64,000 bases of DNA. Origin: Agrococcus jenensis. GTDB taxonomy: Bacteria > Actinomycetota > Actinomycetes > Actinomycetales > Microbacteriaceae. Below are positions 15,718-23,650 of the stretch, piece after piece. Positions within the stretch are counted from its first letter, which is position 1, and each line of letters starts with the position of its first letter. The notes under the pieces were generated by a model. It saw only the letters and a list, made by a program, of their open reading frames with translations, ran no database searches and had not been told where the DNA came from. The stretch is taken from assembly GCF_003752465.1 (NCBI RefSeq), contig NZ_RKHJ01000001.1:2666001-2730000 (forward strand), in the 5' to 3' direction. Made by a program: the position numbers and the translations under genes.

Positions 15718-18261
15718 CTACCCGACGACGAAGTTCACGAGCCGCGGCGCCCGCACGATCGCCTGCCGCACGGTCGCGTCACCGATCGAGCGTGCGACGC
15801 CCGGCAGCTCGCGCGCGAGCCGCTCGAGCTCGTCACCGGCGACGTCCGCCGCCACCTCGATGCGGTCGCGCACCTTGCCGTTGACCTGCACCACCGCGGT
15901 GACGGTCTGCTCGACGAGCAGCGAGCGGTCGGCCTTCCGCCAGCCGGCGTTCGCGATCGACGGCTCGAAGCCCAGGTTCGCCCACATCTCCTCGGCCGTG
16001 TACGGCGCGAAGAGCGACAGACCGAGCGCGATCGTCTCGACCGCCTCGCGCACCGCGGGGTCGGCGGCGCCGGCACCCGTGTCGACCGTCTTCCGCGCGG
16101 CGTTCGTCAGCTCCATGAGGCGAGCGACGACCACGTTGAACTTCAGCGCCTCGATGAGCCCCGGGGCATCCGCGAGGAACCGGTGCGTCTCGCGGCGCAG
16201 CGCGCGGTCGCCCGGCTTCGGGTCGGTGCTCGGCTTCGCGAGCGACTCCTTCGAGAGCCGCCACGCGCGCGCCAGGAACTTCTGCGCGCCGGTCGGGCTG
16301 ACGTCCTTCCAGTCGATGTCGTCCTCGGGCGGGCCGGCGAAGCTCATCGCGAGCCGCACGGCGTCGACGCCGTACTGCTCGAGCTCCTCCGAGAGCGTGA
16401 CGAGGTTGCCCTTCGACTTCGACATCTTCGCGCCGTCGAGGATGACCATGCCCTGGTTGAGCAGCGACTCGAAGGGCTCCGTGAACGGCACGTGGCCGAG
16501 GTCGAAGAGCACCTTCGTGATGAAGCGCGCGTAGAGCAGGTGCAGGATCGCGTGCTCGACGCCGCCGACGTAGCGGTCGACGGGCGCCCAGCGCTCGACC
16601 TGCGCGCGGTCGAACGGCTGCGTGTCGTCGTTCGGGCTCAGGAACCGCAGGTAGTACCAGGACGAGTCGACGAACGTGTCCATGGTGTCGGCGTCGCGGC
16701 GCGCGGGGCTGCCGTCGATCGGCGACGGCACGTTGACCCAGTCCTCGGCGGCGCCGAGCGGGCTCGTGCCCTTCGGCGTCAGGTCGAGACCGGCGGTGTC
16801 GGGCAGCGTGACGGGCAGCTGCTCGAGCGGCACCGGCACCTCCTGGCCGTCGGCGGTGTGGATGATCGGGATGGGCGTGCCCCAGTAGCGCTGCCGGCTC
16901 ACGAGCCAGTCGCGCAGGCGGAACGACTTCGCGGCGCGGCCGACGCCCTTCGCCTCGAGCATCTGCACCATGCGGCCGATCGCGTGCTGCTTCGACATGC
17001 CGTCGAGGTCGCCCGAGTTCACCATCCGGCCGTCGCCGGTGAGCGCCTCGCCGGTCGCCTTCGGGTCGAGCGGCTCGAAGCCCTCGGGCTCGATCGCGTT
17101 GCCCTCGTCGTCGATCGGGATCATCGGCATGACGCCCGTGACGGCTGCGTTCGTGTCGACGACCACCTTGACCGGCAGGTCGAAGGCGCGCGCGAAGTCG
17201 AGGTCGCGCTGGTCGTGCGCGGGCACGGCCATGACCGCGCCGTGGCCGTAGTCGGCCAGCACGTAGTCGGCGGTCCAGATCGGCAGGCGCTCCCCCGTCA
17301 GCGGGTGGATCGCGAAGCGGCCCAGGTCGACGCCCGTCTTCGTGCGCTCGGCGTTCTGGCGGTCGATCTCGGTCATGCGACCGACGTCCTCCAGGTACGC
17401 CTGGAACCGCATCCGCACCTCCGGCGACGCACCCGAGGCGAGCTCGGCGGCCAGGTCGGAGTCGGGCGCGACGACCATGAAGGTCGCGCCGTAGAGGGTG
17501 TCGGGGCGCGTCGTGAAGACCGGCACGCGGCTGTGGTGGCCCTCGATCTCGAACTCGACTTCGGCGCCGACCGAGCGGCCGATCCAGTTGCGCTGCATGC
17601 GCAGCACCTTGTCGGGCCAGCGGCCCTCGAGCTGGTTGAGGTCGTCGAGCAGGCGGTCCGCGTAGTCGGTGATCTTGAAGTACCACTGCGTGAGCTTCTT
17701 CTTGACCACGGGCGTGCCGCAGCGCTCGCACGCGCCGGCGACGACCTGCTCGTTCGCGAGCACCGTCTGGTCCTTCGGGCACCAGTTGACGTTCGACGGC
17801 TTCCGGTAGGCGAGACCCGCCTTGTAGAGCTCGAGGAACAGCCACTGGTTCCACTTGTAGTACGCCGGGTCGGACGTGTGCAGGATGCGGTCCCAGTCGA
17901 ACGCGGTCGCGTACTGCCGCATCGAGCGCTTGTGCTGCTCGATGTTGTCGGCCGTCCAGGCCTTCGGGTCGATCCCGCGCTGGATCGCCGCGTTCTCGGC
18001 GGGCAGTCCGAACGAGTCCCAGCCGATCGGGTGCAGCACGTTGAAGCCCTGCTGGCGCCAGTAGCGCGCGAGCACATCGCCGTACGCGTACGACTCCGCG
18101 TGCCCCATGTGGAGGTCGCCCGAGGGGTACGGGAACATGTCGAGCACGTACTTGCGCGGCCGTGCGTCGGTCTCGTCGTCGGTCGCGAAGGGGCGGATGC
18201 GGTCCCACACCGGCAGCCAGCGCTGCTGGATGCGGGCGAAGTCGTAGGTCTCGTCGGTCAC
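15718..18261 (-). CDS. leuS: Leucyl-tRNA synthetase
   Basis: Class I aminoacyl-tRNA synthetase charging tRNA-Leu; 847 residues, full length. [16 protein letters not shown] carries the HIGH-type motif (HMGH), AKMSKSKGN the KMSKS loop, and the CP1 editing domain has [14 protein letters not shown] and [18 protein letters not shown] cysteine pair typical of a zinc knuckle lies in [13 protein letters not shown]. The GTG at 18261 is preceded by AGGAG and begins [14 protein letters not shown]; the same frame is open far upstream but without LeuRS similarity. No T-box motif was seen in the leader. Confidence 0.97.
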   Translation of the reverse strand: MTDETYDFARIQQRWLPVWDRIRPFATDDETDARPRKYVLDMFPYPSGDLHMGHAESYAYGDVLARYWRQQGFNVLHPIGWDSFGLPAENAAIQRGIDPKAWTADNIEQHKRSMRQYATAFDWDRILHTSDPAYYKWNQWLFLELYKAGLAYRKPSNVNWCPKDQTVLANEQVVAGACERCGTPVVKKKLTQWYFKITDYADRLLDDLNQLEGRWPDKVLRMQRNWIGRSVGAEVEFEIEGHHSRVPVFTTRPDTLYGATFMVVAPDSDLAAELASGASPEVRMRFQAYLEDVGRMTEIDRQNAERTKTGVDLGRFAIHPLTGERLPIWTADYVLADYGHGAVMAVPAHDQRDLDFARAFDLPVKVVVDTNAAVTGVMPMIPIDDEGNAIEPEGFEPLDPKATGEALTGDGRMVNSGDLDGMSKQHAIGRMVQMLEAKGVGRAAKSFRLRDWLVSRQRYWGTPIPIIHTADGQEVPVPLEQLPVTLPDTAGLDLTPKGTSPLGAAEDWVNVPSPIDGSPARRDADTMDTFVDSSWYYLRFLSPNDDTQPFDRAQVERWAPVDRYVGGVEHAILHLLYARFITKVLFDLGHVPFTEPFESLLNQGMVILDGAKMSKSKGNLVTLSEELEQYGVDAVRLAMSFAGPPEDDIDWKDVSPTGAQKFLARAWRLSKESLAKPSTDPKPGDRALRRETHRFLADAPGLIEALKFNVVVARLMELTNAARKTVDTGAGAADPAVREAVETIALGLSLFAPYTAEEMWANLGFEPSIANAGWRKADRSLLVEQTVTAVVQVNGKVRDRIEVAADVAGDELERLARELPGVARSIGDATVRQAIVRAPRLVNFVVG

Positions 18262-18400
18262 AGATGCTCCTGGGTGTCGTCGGCCGGAGGCGGCACGACG
18301 GCTTCCCAGTCTACGGCGAGCCAGGCAGAGCCCCGCATGGCATGATCGAGACCGTTCCCGCGGCCACCACGGCCGCCGGGGTGGCGGAAGGGAGTCGTCG

Positions 18401-18871
18401 GTGCCGGAGTTCGAGAACCCGCCAGCGACGGTCGACGTGCCCGCCTCGCGCGTGACGCGCATCGTCGCGATCGACGCTCCTCGGAGCGCCGTCTGGCGCT
18501 GCCTCACGGAGCCCGACCTGCTCGCGCGCTGGCTCGGCGACATCGCCGCGTTCCCGGATGGTGTGGTCGCGGGCGCGACCGGACGCTTCGCCTGGACCGG
18601 CGAGGTGGTGCTCGCCGCGCGCATCCTCGAGGTCGACGCCGAGGAGCGCTTCGTCTTCGACTGGGCGGAGGGCATCCTGTCCGGCCGCGCGTCGACGGTC
18701 GAGATCGGCCTGCGCGACATCGACGGCTCGACGCAGCTGCACCTGGTCGAGCACGGCTTCCCGCTCGAGGGCGACGACGCCACGCGGCGCGAGGCGCTGC
18801 GCGCGCTCGCGGCAGGCTGGACGGTCGAGCTCGACGAGCTCGTCGACCTCGCGGAGTCGCTCGTCCGCTGA
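18401..18871 (+). CDS. SRPBCC (AHSA1-like) domain protein, single domain
   Basis: 156 residues forming one AHSA1/START-like barrel: [30 protein letters not shown], a central [12 protein letters not shown], and a C-terminal helix [18 protein letters not shown]. Such proteins bind hydrophobic ligands in a cavity; many sit next to ArsR regulators, as here. GTG at 18401 with a GGAAGGGAG ribosome site. An inverted repeat (18890-18938) and an ArsR-type operator separate it from the tandem-domain paralogue downstream, so it is probably a separate transcript. Ligand unknown. Confidence 0.85.
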   Translation: MPEFENPPATVDVPASRVTRIVAIDAPRSAVWRCLTEPDLLARWLGDIAAFPDGVVAGATGRFAWTGEVVLAARILEVDAEERFVFDWAEGILSGRASTVEIGLRDIDGSTQLHLVEHGFPLEGDDATRREALRALAAGWTVELDELVDLAESLVR

Positions 18872-18889
18872 CGCCTCCCCGTCACCGAG

Positions 18890-18938
18890 CTTCCCCGAAC
18901 TGCGGGATTCGCGGCCGAGATCCCGGAGTTCGGGGAAG
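18890..18938. terminator. Long inverted repeat after the single SRPBCC gene
   Basis: CTTCCCCGAACTGCGGGAT and ATCCCGGAGTTCGGGGAAG are 19-base complements with one mismatch and an 11-base loop. Placed 19 bases after a stop codon and before the next promoter, consistent with a terminator. Confidence 0.7.
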
Positions 18939-18962
18939 GTCGACGCCCCACTCGCGCGATGT

Positions 18963-18978
18963 GCAACCCGAGGGTTGC
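18963..18978 (+). promoter_or_regulatory. Palindromic operator (ArsR-type) upstream of SRPBCC-arsR operon
   Basis: GCAACCC-GA-GGGTTGC, a perfect 7-bp dyad. Together with a related dyad (TGCAA...TTGCA) 40 bases downstream it brackets the likely promoter of the operon encoding the ArsR protein. The TTGCGT at 18975-18980 could serve as -35, with a weak TAGCGT 17 bases later. Confidence 0.65.
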
Positions 18979-19003
18979 GTCCGCTCAGGCCTAGGCATAG
19001 CGT

Positions 19004-19029
19004 CTCCTGCAACCGAACGATTGCAGGAG
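19004..19029 (+). promoter_or_regulatory. Second operator-like dyad overlapping the ribosome binding site
   Basis: CTCCTGCAA and TTGCAGGAG are perfect 9-base complements separated by 8 bases. The right arm is contiguous with the AGGAGG ribosome site (19025-19030) of the gene starting at 19035. The core TGCAA-CC matches the first dyad, so it may be an ArsR site, and in RNA it would form a stem hiding the ribosome site. Confidence 0.65.
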
Positions 19030-19034
19030 GGGTC

Positions 19035-20000
19035 ATGGACGACGCAGTGCGGAGCGAGCGGCAGCAGGGCGGCAGGCACGAAGCCGAGGCCGTCATCGAC
19101 GAGGGCGCGACGCGCGTCACCCGGACGATCGAGGTGCGGGCGCCGATCGAGGTGGTCTGGGAGTCGCTCACGGATCCGCGCGAGATCGCCGAGTGGTTCG
19201 GCGACAGCGCGGAGTTCCCCGACGGCACCGGTGCCGGCGCGGTCGGCAGCTTCGGCTGGAGCGACCACGGCTCGTTCCCCGCCGTCGTCGAGCGCTCGGA
19301 GCGGCCGCACGTCTGGGCGTTCCGCTGGGGGCGGCCCGGCGAGGAGCTGCGTGACGACAACAGCACGCTCGCGACCTTCACGCTCGAGCCGCTCGACGCC
19401 GGGACGCGGCTCACGGTCGTCGAGACCGGCTTCGAGCGGCTCGGCGACGCCGCAGCGGCGCGCGCCGCGATGCGCGACAACCAGCACGGCTGGACGCACG
19501 AGCTCGATGAGCTCGTGGCACTCCTCGCCCGCCGCTGGACACCCGCGACCGTAGACGGGCTCGCCGGCACGATCACGCGTGTGCTCGACATCCCCGCGCC
19601 GCGCTCGCGCGTCTGGCGTCACCTCACCGATCCCGCGTCGATCGAGCTGTGGTGGGGGCATCCGGCCGTGTTCCCCGGCGGCCTCCGCGAGGGCGTCACG
19701 GGCACCTTCGAGCACGAGGGGCAGCGATGGCCCGTCGCCATCCGCGTGCTGCGCCCCGAGCAGACGTTCGCGTTCCGGTGGGGTGAGTTCGGCGAAGCCG
19801 AGCCTGGCCCGGGCGCGTGCGACGTGCGCTTCGACCTCGACGAGCTCGAGCATGGCGGCACGCGAGTGACGGTGGTCGAGTCGGGGTGGATGCGCGTGCC
19901 CGACGAGGAGCGCGACGAGCGGATCCGCGGCAACGCGGGCGGGTGGGAGCAGGTGCTCGACGGCCTGCGGGCGCACGTGCTGGGCGCGGTCGCGCCGTGA
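19035..20000 (+). CDS. Tandem SRPBCC (AHSA1-like) domain protein
   Basis: 321 residues with two AHSA1 barrels: domain 1 about 25-165 (TRTIEVRAPIEVVWESLTDP, ending MRDNQHGWTHELDELVALL) and domain 2 about 175-315 (TRVLDIPAPRSRVWRHLTDP, ending IRGNAGGWEQVLDGLRAHV). Both halves have the same length and end in the same GGW/HGW helix, so the gene arose by internal duplication or fusion of a gene like the one at 18401. ATG at 19035 with a strong AGGAGG. Its TGA overlaps the GTG of arsR by two bases, giving a coupled SRPBCC-ArsR pair, a common arrangement. Ligand unknown. Confidence 0.87.
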   Translation: MDDAVRSERQQGGRHEAEAVIDEGATRVTRTIEVRAPIEVVWESLTDPREIAEWFGDSAEFPDGTGAGAVGSFGWSDHGSFPAVVERSERPHVWAFRWGRPGEELRDDNSTLATFTLEPLDAGTRLTVVETGFERLGDAAAARAAMRDNQHGWTHELDELVALLARRWTPATVDGLAGTITRVLDIPAPRSRVWRHLTDPASIELWWGHPAVFPGGLREGVTGTFEHEGQRWPVAIRVLRPEQTFAFRWGEFGEAEPGPGACDVRFDLDELEHGGTRVTVVESGWMRVPDEERDERIRGNAGGWEQVLDGLRAHVLGAVAP

Positions 20001-20356
20001 GCGGCGCACCCGGAGCACCGACGCGGGAGCTCGCAGCCATGCAGCTCGCGGCGCTCGCCGACGACACCCGATGGGCGATCCTCGAGCTGCTCGGGAGCGA
20101 GCCGCGGTCGGCGAGCGACCTCGCGCGCGAGCTGCCGGTCTCGCGGCAGGCGATCGCGAAGCACCTCGCGGTGCTCGAGGCCGCCGGGCTCGTCGATGCC
20201 GAGCGCGACGGCCGCGCGCTGCGCTACCGCGCGATCGGCGCGAGCCTCAGCGCGCTGGCCGACCGGCTGGACGCGATCGGCCGGCAGTGGGAGTCGCGGC
20301 TCGACCGGATCGCGCGGATCGCGGAGGCACGGGCGGGCTCTGCTCCCGCGGAGTAA
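19997..20356 (+). CDS. ArsR-family transcriptional regulator
   Basis: 119-residue winged-helix repressor: LAALADDTRWAILELLGSEPRSASDLARELPVSRQAIAKHLAVLEAAGLVD is a standard ArsR DNA-binding core. It has no CxC metal-binding motif, so it likely responds to a non-metal signal or acts with its SRPBCC partner, as in known AHSA1-ArsR pairs. GTG at 19997 overlaps the stop of the tandem SRPBCC gene. It probably binds the two TGCAA dyads around 18963-19029 and represses its own operon (inference). Confidence 0.9.
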   Translation: MSGAPGAPTRELAAMQLAALADDTRWAILELLGSEPRSASDLARELPVSRQAIAKHLAVLEAAGLVDAERDGRALRYRAIGASLSALADRLDAIGRQWESRLDRIARIAEARAGSAPAE

Positions 20357-20362
20357 CGGTGT

Positions 20363-20864
20363 GATCTCGATGGGCGGCCGGCTCAGCCTCTCGCTCGTCG
20401 AGTAGCAGCGCCGGAGGCGCCGCGTAGCGAGATGAATCTCCTGCGTGGGCGTGATCTCGATACGCGGCCGGCTCCGCCGGCTGCTCCTCGATCAGCACAT
20501 CTTGCTCGTCGAGTAGCAGCGCCGAAGGCGCCGCGCATCGAGACGACAGTCCCTCGCGACCTGATCTCGATACGCGGCCGGCTCCGACGGCTGCTACTCG
20601 ATCAGCGGTACTTGCTCGTCGAGTAGCTGCGCCGGAGGCGCCGCGTATCGAGACGACGTGATCTCGATACGCGGCCGGCTTCGCCGGCTGCTACTCGATC
20701 GGCGGTACTTGCTCGTCGAGTAGCTGCGCCGGAGGCGCCGCGTATCGAGACGGCATGATCTCGATACGCGGCCGGCTTCGCCGGCTGCTACTCGATCAGC
20801 GGGTGGGGGCCCACTTCGGCGGCTGGTACTCGATCATCGGGGTTGGCCGGCTGCTCCTCGATCA
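20363..20864. repeat. Composite repeat block: about five units of paired inverted elements
   Basis: Units begin with GATCTCGATACGCGGCCGG (first copy degenerate) at 20363, 20453, 20563, 20660 and 20757; the last complete spacings are 97 bases. Each unit is two inverted copies of one element: a left half ending CTACTCGATCAGC and a right half beginning GCTCGTCGAGTAGC and ending CGTATCGAGAC, each with its own small GC hairpin. It fills the 505 bases between convergent arsR and pabB, with no gene. The last half-unit supplies the TGA stop of pabB at 20862. The same family recurs at 47925-48161. Confidence 0.92.
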
Positions 20865-22178
20865 GCGAGAGGGGGCGGCTGGGACGAGGGCCGCGAGCAG
20901 GGCCGCCGCCTTCACGTGCAGCTCGTCGACCTCGAAGGCAGCCTCCGAGAGGGCGGTGACGCCGCCGCCGACGCCGATGTGCGCGCCGTGCGCATCGGCC
21001 ACGACGCTCCGGATCACCATCGCGAGCTGGCACGTCTCCCCCGCGACGAGCCCGAAGCATCCGGCGTACACGCCCCGCGGCGCACCCTCGAGCTCCTGCA
21101 GCAGCTGCACCGTGCGGCGCTTGGGCGCTCCCGTCATCGAGCCGGCGGGGAAGAGCGCGCGCACGGCGTCGAGCGGGCCGAGCCCAGGCAGCAGCCGGCC
21201 CTGCACGGTCGACACGAGCTGGTGCACGGTCGGGAACGTCTCGACGCCGAGCAGGCTCGTCACGTCGACGGTCCCGGGCGCGCACACCCGCTGCAGGTCG
21301 TTGCGGCACAGGTCGACGATCATGACGTTCTCGGCGCGCTCCTTCTCGCTGTCGAACAGCTCGCGCGCGAGGGCCGCGTCGTCCTCCGCCCCGCGGCGGC
21401 GCGTGCCCTTGATCGGCCGGGTCGTCGCGACGCCGTCCTGCACGCGCAGGAACGTCTCGGGGCTCGCGCTCGAGACGGTGACGCCCGCGATGCGCAGCAG
21501 CCCGCCGTGGTGCACGGGGCTCGCCGACCGCAGCCGCGCATGGGTCGCGATCGGGTCGATCGGCGGCGCCTCGATCGCGGTGGTGAGGCACAGCACGTAG
21601 GAGTCGCCCTCGCGGATGTGCTCGCGGCACCGCTCGACCTTCGCCGCGTAGGCGGCGTCCTCGTCCCGCCAGCGGAGCGCGCTCGGCTCGACCCGCGCCA
21701 TGGGCGGCAGCGCCGGCGTCGACAGCGCCGGCACAGGCCCGTCCGGCAGCGACCACGGCAGCCCGTCGCGCGACTGCAGCTGCGCCTGCCCGCCCTCGAC
21801 GACGACCCAGCGGTCGAGCAGCAGCCACGCCGCCTCCGGGAAGCGGCTCTCGACGGGCTGGAGCCCGAGCATCCGCACGCCCGCCTCGAAGCCGAGCCAG
21901 CCGACCCACGCACCCGGCAGCTCGGCGCGCGCCGCCTCGAGCGCGGCGACCGCGTCGCCCGGGATCGGCCGTCCGTCGAGGCTCGCGCAGCCCCCGCGCA
22001 CGACCAGCACGTGCGCGCCGACGCCGATGATGTGCGCGCCCTCCGAGGAGGAGTCGAGCCAGACGACGTCGGTCGAGGCGGCCTCGAGCGCGGCGAACGC
22101 AGCCTCGGGCGTCGTCGTCACAGGCTGCGTCCAGCGCGCCCCGAGGTGCGGCAGGAGTGCCGCAGGGGTCGCTGGCAT
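20862..22178 (-). CDS. pabB: Aminodeoxychorismate synthase component I (PabB; anthranilate synthase I-like)
   Basis: 438-residue chorismate-binding enzyme. The C-terminal half carries the family blocks TRPIKGTRRRGAEDD, ENVMIVDLCRNDLQRV, FPAGSMTGAPKRRT and GVYAGCFGLV. PabB converts chorismate with glutamine-derived ammonia to aminodeoxychorismate for folate. PabB is preferred over TrpE because the divergent gene 12 bases away is a pabC-like lyase and because the N-terminal tryptophan-binding LLES-type motif of TrpE is not visible. No pabA amidotransferase gene lies in the window. The stop codon and last codons fall inside the neighbouring repeat, so the C-terminus (VPAAPSR) is probably repeat-shaped. 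Confidence 0.85.
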   Translation of the reverse strand: MPATPAALLPHLGARWTQPVTTTPEAAFAALEAASTDVVWLDSSSEGAHIIGVGAHVLVVRGGCASLDGRPIPGDAVAALEAARAELPGAWVGWLGFEAGVRMLGLQPVESRFPEAAWLLLDRWVVVEGGQAQLQSRDGLPWSLPDGPVPALSTPALPPMARVEPSALRWRDEDAAYAAKVERCREHIREGDSYVLCLTTAIEAPPIDPIATHARLRSASPVHHGGLLRIAGVTVSSASPETFLRVQDGVATTRPIKGTRRRGAEDDAALARELFDSEKERAENVMIVDLCRNDLQRVCAPGTVDVTSLLGVETFPTVHQLVSTVQGRLLPGLGPLDAVRALFPAGSMTGAPKRRTVQLLQELEGAPRGVYAGCFGLVAGETCQLAMVIRSVVADAHGAHIGVGGGVTALSEAAFEVDELHVKAAALLAALVPAAPSR

Positions 22179-22190
22179 AGGGTCGATCCT

Positions 22191-23003
22191 ATGAGCGGGA
22201 GGGATGTCGTGCGCGCCTGGACGGGCGCCGGCTTCGAGCCCGCGGACCCCGCCGAGCACGGCGCAGCCGACCTCATCCTCGCGGCCGACTCCTGGCTCGT
22301 CGTCGACGGCGCGGTGCTCGCGCTCGACCGCCATCGCGAGCGGTTCGCGCGGGCCGCCGCCGAGGTCGGGGGCGACCCGGCCGCCGCCCGCGCAGCCGTC
22401 GACGCCGCGATGCAGCACGTCCCCGCGGGCAACTGGTCGCCCCGGCTCGACCTCACGCCCGAGGGCATCCGCCTGCGCATCCGCCCCGCCCCCGCGGCGC
22501 GCGGCACCGTCGAGGTCGTCACGGCGTCGCGCGACCCGCGCACGCTGCCGCTCCGCAAGGGGCCCGACCTCGCCGCGCTCGCCCTGCTGCAGGCGGAGGA
22601 GCGCGAGCGCGCCGGCGCCGAGGTCGAGCCGATCCTCACGACCGGTGCGGATGCGGGTGGCCTGGTCGCCGAGGGCGCCTGGTCTGCGCTGCTGTGGTGG
22701 CACGGCGACGAGCTGCGCGTGCCGGCGGCCGGCGTCCCGCGGCTGCCGTCGGTGACGGCGGCCGTGCTCCTCGAGCTCGCCGAGGCCGACGGCGTCGTCG
22801 TCCGCGAGGTGCACGCGAGGCCCGACGACCTCGCGGGCGACGAGGTGTGGCTCGCGAACGCGCTGCGCGGGATCCGCGTCGTGACGCGCTGGCACGGCGG
22901 CCCGGAGGTCGGCCGCGGCGAGCGCGCGACCGCGTGGCAGGAGCGGCTCGCGGCGCTGCGGCAGGCACCGGCGATCGACGCGCCGATCGCGAGCCGGCGG
23001 TGA
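22191..23003 (+). CDS. Aminotransferase class IV, likely 4-amino-4-deoxychorismate lyase (PabC-like)
   Basis: 270-residue PLP-fold-type-IV protein: LILAADSWLVVDGAVLALDRHRERFARAA at the N-terminus, LPLRKGPDLAALALLQAEE carrying the likely PLP lysine in a K-G-P context, and a C-terminal GVPRLPSVTAAVLLELAEADGVVVREVHARPDDL block. Together with pabB this would complete p-aminobenzoate formation. ATG at 22191 is only 12 bases from the divergent pabB start, so the promoters overlap both coding regions. Its stop overlaps the DedA start. D-amino-acid or branched-chain aminotransferase activity is the alternative. Confidence 0.8.
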   Translation: MSGRDVVRAWTGAGFEPADPAEHGAADLILAADSWLVVDGAVLALDRHRERFARAAAEVGGDPAAARAAVDAAMQHVPAGNWSPRLDLTPEGIRLRIRPAPAARGTVEVVTASRDPRTLPLRKGPDLAALALLQAEERERAGAEVEPILTTGADAGGLVAEGAWSALLWWHGDELRVPAAGVPRLPSVTAAVLLELAEADGVVVREVHARPDDLAGDEVWLANALRGIRVVTRWHGGPEVGRGERATAWQERLAALRQAPAIDAPIASRR

Positions 23004-23644
23004 TCGACGACGCGATCGGCGTGCTGCTCGAGACGATCGGCTCGATCGACCCGCTGCTGCGCACGGTGCTCGCCGGCCTCGCGATGCTGCTCGAGACGAG
23101 CGTGCTCCTCGGGCTCGCCGTGCCCGGCGACACGATCGTCATCATCGCCGCGCTCGCGGTCGAGGAGTGGCCGTGGTGGCTCGCGCTCATCGGCGCGACG
23201 GTGGTCGGCGCGCTGTGCGGCGAGTCGATCGGCTTCGCGATCGGCCGCTGGATCGGGCCAGCGATCGACCGCTGGCTCGAGCGCCGCTGGCCGAAGGCGT
23301 CGCTGCGCTGGCGCAGGACCGAGCGCTACCTCGCGCGCCGGGGTGGCATCGCGATCTTCCTCTCGCGCTTCCTGCCCGTCGCGCACTCGCTCGTGCCGCT
23401 CATCGCCGGCAGCGCGGGCATGGCGTACCGCAGGTTCCTCGCCTGGACGCTGCCCGCGTGCCTGCTCTGGGCGACCGCGTACTCGACCGCCGGATGGCTC
23501 GCCGGCGGCAGCTACCGAGAGCTCGCCGACGAGCTGCACGGCGCCGGCTACGTGCTCGTAGCGGTCGTCGCGGTGTTCGTCGCCGCCGTCTACGTCGTCA
23601 AGCGGCTCATCGCCCGCAGCGAGGCACGGCACCTCGACGACTGA
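23000..23644 (+). CDS. DedA family membrane protein (first of two)
   Basis: 214 residues with the SNARE-associated/DedA fold: several hydrophobic helices (AGLAMLLETSVLLGLAVPGDTIVIIAALA, GATVVGALCGESIGFAIGRWIG) and the family signature FLSRFLPVAHSLVPLIAGSAGM. DedA proteins include flippases for undecaprenyl phosphate or phosphatidylethanolamine and contribute to envelope homeostasis. GTG at 23000 overlaps the pabC-like stop by GTGA, implying cotranslation though the functions seem unrelated. A second DedA protein is at 42868. Confidence 0.85.
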   Translation: MIDDAIGVLLETIGSIDPLLRTVLAGLAMLLETSVLLGLAVPGDTIVIIAALAVEEWPWWLALIGATVVGALCGESIGFAIGRWIGPAIDRWLERRWPKASLRWRRTERYLARRGGIAIFLSRFLPVAHSLVPLIAGSAGMAYRRFLAWTLPACLLWATAYSTAGWLAGGSYRELADELHGAGYVLVAVVAVFVAAVYVVKRLIARSEARHLDD

Positions 23645-23650
23645 CCCCGG

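Noticed and set aside
18262..18400. T-box leader for leuS
   Set aside because: The upstream sequence has no T-box motif (TGGNACCGCG) or specifier hairpin.
20862..22178. Anthranilate synthase component I (TrpE)
   Set aside because: No trp genes are nearby, no LLES-type feedback motif was seen, and a pabC-like gene is divergent; PabB fits better, though TrpE is not excluded.
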